9,271 nt of DNA from Candidatus Tepidiaquacellales bacterium UBA6667 (lineage in GTDB: Bacteria; Bacteroidota; Ignavibacteria; Tepidaquicellales; Tepidaquicellaceae), in the NCBI GenBank assembly GCA_002455255.1, contig DKKL01000040.1, forward strand, positions 128,955 through 138,225, in the 5' to 3' direction. This document shows, piece after piece, positions 7,261 through 9,271 of this stretch; the first letter of the stretch is position 1; every line of letters begins with the position of its first letter. The notes under the pieces were generated by a model that had not been told where the DNA came from, ran no database searches, and saw only the letters and a program-made list of their open reading frames with translations. The position numbers were made by a program, and so were the translations under genes.

Positions 7261-7412
7261 TTTTCTGATTTTTTACAAAAATACATAAATCTGAATAAAG
7301 ATTATATGCAATCACATTAATGTTTTACTTTATAACGGATTATATAACTATATTAATCAAATAACAATTGTATTGAATTTATTAGAGTAGTTATATATTT
7401 TGCATTAAATTT
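7261..7412. promoter_or_regulatory. Divergent promoter region between the minus operon and merR
   Basis: This 152-bp AT-rich gap separates two outward-facing genes, so promoters for both should lie here. On plus, TTG (7373-7375) sits about 20 bp before TATTTTG (7396-7402), close to the Bacteroidota -33 TTG / -7 TAnnTTTG pattern but one base short in the -7 box. A sigma70-like reading (TTGTAT 7368-7373, 17 bp, TTATAT 7391-7396) also fits. On minus, TATTTTTG (complement of 7276-7283) matches TAnnTTTG exactly, but the nearest upstream TTG is about 25 bp away, which is too far. The exact boxes are uncertain. Confidence 0.4.
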
Positions 7413-7892
7413 ATGACTATGAAGAAAAACTTTGCAATGAAAAAATTGTATTATTCGATAAGTGAAGTAAGCAAGATTACAGATCTTGAACAATATGTAT
7501 TGCGTTATTGGGAAACTGAATTTGATCATCTTAAACCTGCAAAAAATTTAGCCGGCAACAGAATATATACAAATAAAGATATTAAACTAATTTTGTATAT
7601 AAAAAAATTGCTTCGCGATGAGAAATATACTATTGAAGGTGCAAAAAAATTATTGAAGAATTATAATTCAAAAGAAGAAGAGATTACAAACACATACAGA
7701 GATGATTCTAAACACCGAGAACAACCGCAACCTCAATTAAAAATTGTTAAATATTCTGATAATGAGTTAAGTTTATTTGGTGGTCAGTATGAAAATAAAG
7801 ATTTGAAAAACATCATTGAAGAAAATCAGAAACTAAAAAAAGATTTATATGAATTAAAATCATTATTAGGAGATTTATTAAAAAATATCTGA
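7413..7892 (+). CDS. MerR-family transcriptional regulator
   Basis: A 159-residue DNA-binding regulator. The MerR winged helix-turn-helix occupies roughly residues 11-80: LYYSISEVSKITDLEQYVLRYW is the HTH with the usual LRYWE turn (30-34), followed by GNRIYTNKDI (48-57), the wing, and a dimerisation helix beginning near KYTIEGAKKLL. A polar Gln/Lys-rich linker (about 85-125) leads to a C-terminal coiled coil (129-157). There is no B12-binding domain and no Cys-rich metal-binding loop, so no ligand can be named. Three in-frame ATGs (7413, 7419, 7437) are possible; the one at 7437 gives MKKLYYSISEV, which looks like a natural start for this family, so the first eight residues may not be translated. 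The gene is divergent from the minus operon, upstream of crtI, and closed by its own terminator. Confidence 0.9.
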   Translation: MTMKKNFAMKKLYYSISEVSKITDLEQYVLRYWETEFDHLKPAKNLAGNRIYTNKDIKLILYIKKLLRDEKYTIEGAKKLLKNYNSKEEEITNTYRDDSKHREQPQPQLKIVKYSDNELSLFGGQYENKDLKNIIEENQKLKKDLYELKSLLGDLLKNI

Positions 7893-7919
7893 TTTCTGTT
7901 ATTTTTTTTATAAAAATTT

Positions 7920-7949
7920 AAAATCCCGTAATTTACGGGATTTTTTTTT
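7920..7949 (+). terminator. Intrinsic terminator after merR
   Basis: AAATCCCGT (7921-7929) pairs perfectly with ACGGGATTT (7935-7943) around a 5-nt loop, and A7920-T7944 can extend the stem to 10 bp. Nine consecutive T residues (7941-7949) follow, overlapping the stem end. It lies 28 bp after the merR stop and 33 bp before the crtI start, so it separates the two transcripts. Confidence 0.88.
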
Positions 7950-7972
7950 ACCTAAAAACGATTACATATAAT
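7944..7972 (+). promoter_or_regulatory. crtI: Possible crtI promoter (-10 TATAAT)
   Basis: A perfect TATAAT at 7967-7972 lies 10 bp before the crtI ATG. At 17-bp spacing the -35 position falls in the terminator T-run (TTTTTT, 7944-7949), a poor match to TTGACA. Transcription would start near 7979, giving an almost leaderless message, in line with the lack of a Shine-Dalgarno sequence. A local promoter is expected because a terminator lies just upstream; the exact boxes are tentative. Confidence 0.35.
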
Positions 7973-7982
7973 AAAAACTCGA

Positions 7983-9271
7983 ATGAAAATAGCAGTTATT
8001 GGTTCAGGATTTGGAGGTCTCGCTTCAGCCGTAAGACTTCAAAAATTAGGTTTTGATGTTACTTTATATGAAAAAAGGGATAAACTTGGTGGACGTGCTT
8101 ATGTCTATGAAAAAGAAGGATATAAATTTGACGGTGGTCCAACTGTGATAACAGCCCCTTGGCTTTTTAATGAAATATTTGAAGAAGCAGGAAAAAATCC
8201 CAAAGATTATTACAATCTTATTCCGGTTGAACCATTTTATAAAATCTTTTTTAATGATGGTTCATCTTTTAATTATAATGGTAATACAGAAAACATAATT
8301 AATGAAATTAATAAATTCAGTCCTGAGGATGTCGCGGGTTATAAAAAATTTATTGATACGACTAAAGATATTTTTGAAACCGGCTTTAAACTGATTGATA
8401 AACCTTTCCACAATCCTGTTGAAATGATGAAAATCTTACCTGAATTAGTCAGATTAAGGTCTGATAAATCGGTATATCAATATGTATCTAAGTATATTAA
8501 AAATGATAAGTTAAGGCAGGTCTTTTCATTTCATTCTTTATTGATTGGTGGAAACCCATTTCAGTCAACTAATATTTACACACTAATTCATTATTTAGAA
8601 AAAAAATGGGGTGTATGGTATGCCGAAGGAGGCACGGGATCTTTGGTAAATGCATTAGCCGAATTATTCAAAGAGTTAGGCGGTAAGATTTTGTTAAATA
8701 CTGAAATAGATGAGATACTCATAAATGATAGCGAGAAAAAAAATAAAGTAAAAGGAATAAGATTAAAAACAGGAGATATTTTTGAATATGATATAATTGT
8801 TAGTAATTCAGATGTTGCATTCACTTACAAAAATATGATAAACTCAAAATATCGAAAAAAATATACTGATGCAAAAATAGAAAAAATGAAATACAGTATG
8901 TCTTTATTTGTTTATTATTTTGGAACTTCAAAAAAATACGACAACATTCCACACCACAGCATAATTTTAGGAGAGCGATACCGCGAACTTCTTGATGATA
9001 TTTTCAACAGACATATTTTAGCTGATGATTTTTCATTATATCTTCACAGACCTACAGCTACTGATAATTCTATGGCTCCTAAAGGATGCGATTCATTTTA
9101 TGTATTATCTCCCGTTCCTCATTTAAAATCCGGTACAGATTGGAATAAAGTTTCTGTTGAATATAAAAATAAAATTATAAATCATTTAGAAAAATATTAT
9201 TTACCTGAATTAAGCAAAAATATCACAGTTGAACATTACATTGATCCTTTGCATTTTAGGGATGAATTAAA
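7983..9271 (+). CDS. crtI: Phytoene desaturase, CrtI type (3' partial)
   Basis: FAD-dependent carotenoid desaturase that introduces double bonds into phytoene on the way to neurosporene or lycopene, at the cytoplasmic membrane. The frame runs without a stop from ATG 7983 to the window edge: 429 codons of an expected ~490-500, so only the C-terminus is missing. The Rossmann FAD motif is at the very N-terminus (GSGFGGLASAVRL, 7-19), followed by YEKRDKLGGRAY (29-40) and FDGGPTVIT (49-57), the GGR and aGPT signatures of CrtI. Other family segments are IGGNPFQSTNIYTLIH (188-203), WGVWYAEGGTGSLV (209-222), and HRPTATDNSMAPKGCDSFYV (355-374) followed by SPVPHL. HFRDEL at the edge matches the family's C-terminal segment. 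How many desaturation steps it performs cannot be read from sequence. Genes for phytoene synthase or carotenoid modification would be expected just outside the window. Confidence 0.93.
   Translation, partial: MKIAVIGSGFGGLASAVRLQKLGFDVTLYEKRDKLGGRAYVYEKEGYKFDGGPTVITAPWLFNEIFEEAGKNPKDYYNLIPVEPFYKIFFNDGSSFNYNGNTENIINEINKFSPEDVAGYKKFIDTTKDIFETGFKLIDKPFHNPVEMMKILPELVRLRSDKSVYQYVSKYIKNDKLRQVFSFHSLLIGGNPFQSTNIYTLIHYLEKKWGVWYAEGGTGSLVNALAELFKELGGKILLNTEIDEILINDSEKKNKVKGIRLKTGDIFEYDIIVSNSDVAFTYKNMINSKYRKKYTDAKIEKMKYSMSLFVYYFGTSKKYDNIPHHSIILGERYRELLDDIFNRHILADDFSLYLHRPTATDNSMAPKGCDSFYVLSPVPHLKSGTDWNKVSVEYKNKIINHLEKYYLPELSKNITVEHYIDPLHFRDEL

Noticed and set aside
7342..7353. ATATA-AC-TATAT dyad as a MerR operator
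   Set aside because: It consists almost only of A and T, short dyads of this kind are expected by chance in such DNA, and it is not placed within a recognisable promoter spacer.
8730..8760. Poly-A run in crtI as a programmed frameshift
   Set aside because: The reading frame continues through it with conserved CrtI sequence on both sides, so no frame change is needed.
8591..8824. Minus-strand open frame of 77 codons
   Set aside because: Antisense to crtI, which has continuous conserved coding on the plus strand.
1..9271. Mobile element, CRISPR array, phage or defence system
   Set aside because: No transposase, integrase, spaced direct repeats or nuclease-like genes were seen; base composition looks even across the window.

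Overview
This is a very AT-rich bacterial window with dense coding and short intergenic gaps. It most likely comes from the Bacteroidota/Chlorobiota (FCB) group, and I lean towards an Ignavibacteria-like lineage. The main clue is the first gene, which ends in a type IX secretion (T9SS) type A sorting domain, a system essentially confined to that superphylum. The absence of clear Shine-Dalgarno sequences in front of most genes and the short MerR regulator fit this placement. The taxonomic call is inference; no rRNA or tRNA gene is present.

Layout. (1) Positions 2-1636, plus strand: the C-terminal part of a large secreted protein with FG-GAP/VCBS-like repeats and a T9SS sorting domain, followed by a strong intrinsic terminator. 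(2) 1712-2812, plus: a membrane-anchored family 2 glycosyltransferase whose ATG follows the terminator T-tract almost directly. (3) 2809-7260, minus: a tight five-gene operon, in transcription order amidohydrolase-like lipoprotein, prmC, dtd, DUF2520 Rossmann protein, outer-membrane-type protein. Its gaps are 13 bp, a 4-bp ATGA overlap, another ATGA overlap and 7 bp. The last gene converges on the glycosyltransferase, and the two stop codons overlap. (4) 7261-7412: a divergent promoter region. (5) 7413-7892, plus: a MerR-family regulator with its own intrinsic terminator. (6) 7983-9271, plus: the first 429 codons of a CrtI-type phytoene desaturase, cut by the window edge.

How the parts fit together. 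The minus operon mixes two translation quality genes (PrmC methylates release factors, Dtd removes D-amino acids from tRNA) with an uncharacterised Rossmann/DUF2520 protein and two exported proteins. The right end looks like the start of a carotenoid locus: crtI preceded by a MerR regulator, an arrangement known from other carotenoid clusters. A terminator between the two means crtI probably has its own promoter.

The most unusual item is the amidohydrolase-like lipoprotein. It aligns along its whole length with the YtcJ/Amidohydro_3 fold, but nearly every metal-binding residue of that family is replaced, so it is probably a pseudoenzyme or has a changed function. I saw no CRISPR array, transposon, phage or defence island, and no intergenic stretch longer than about 150 bp.
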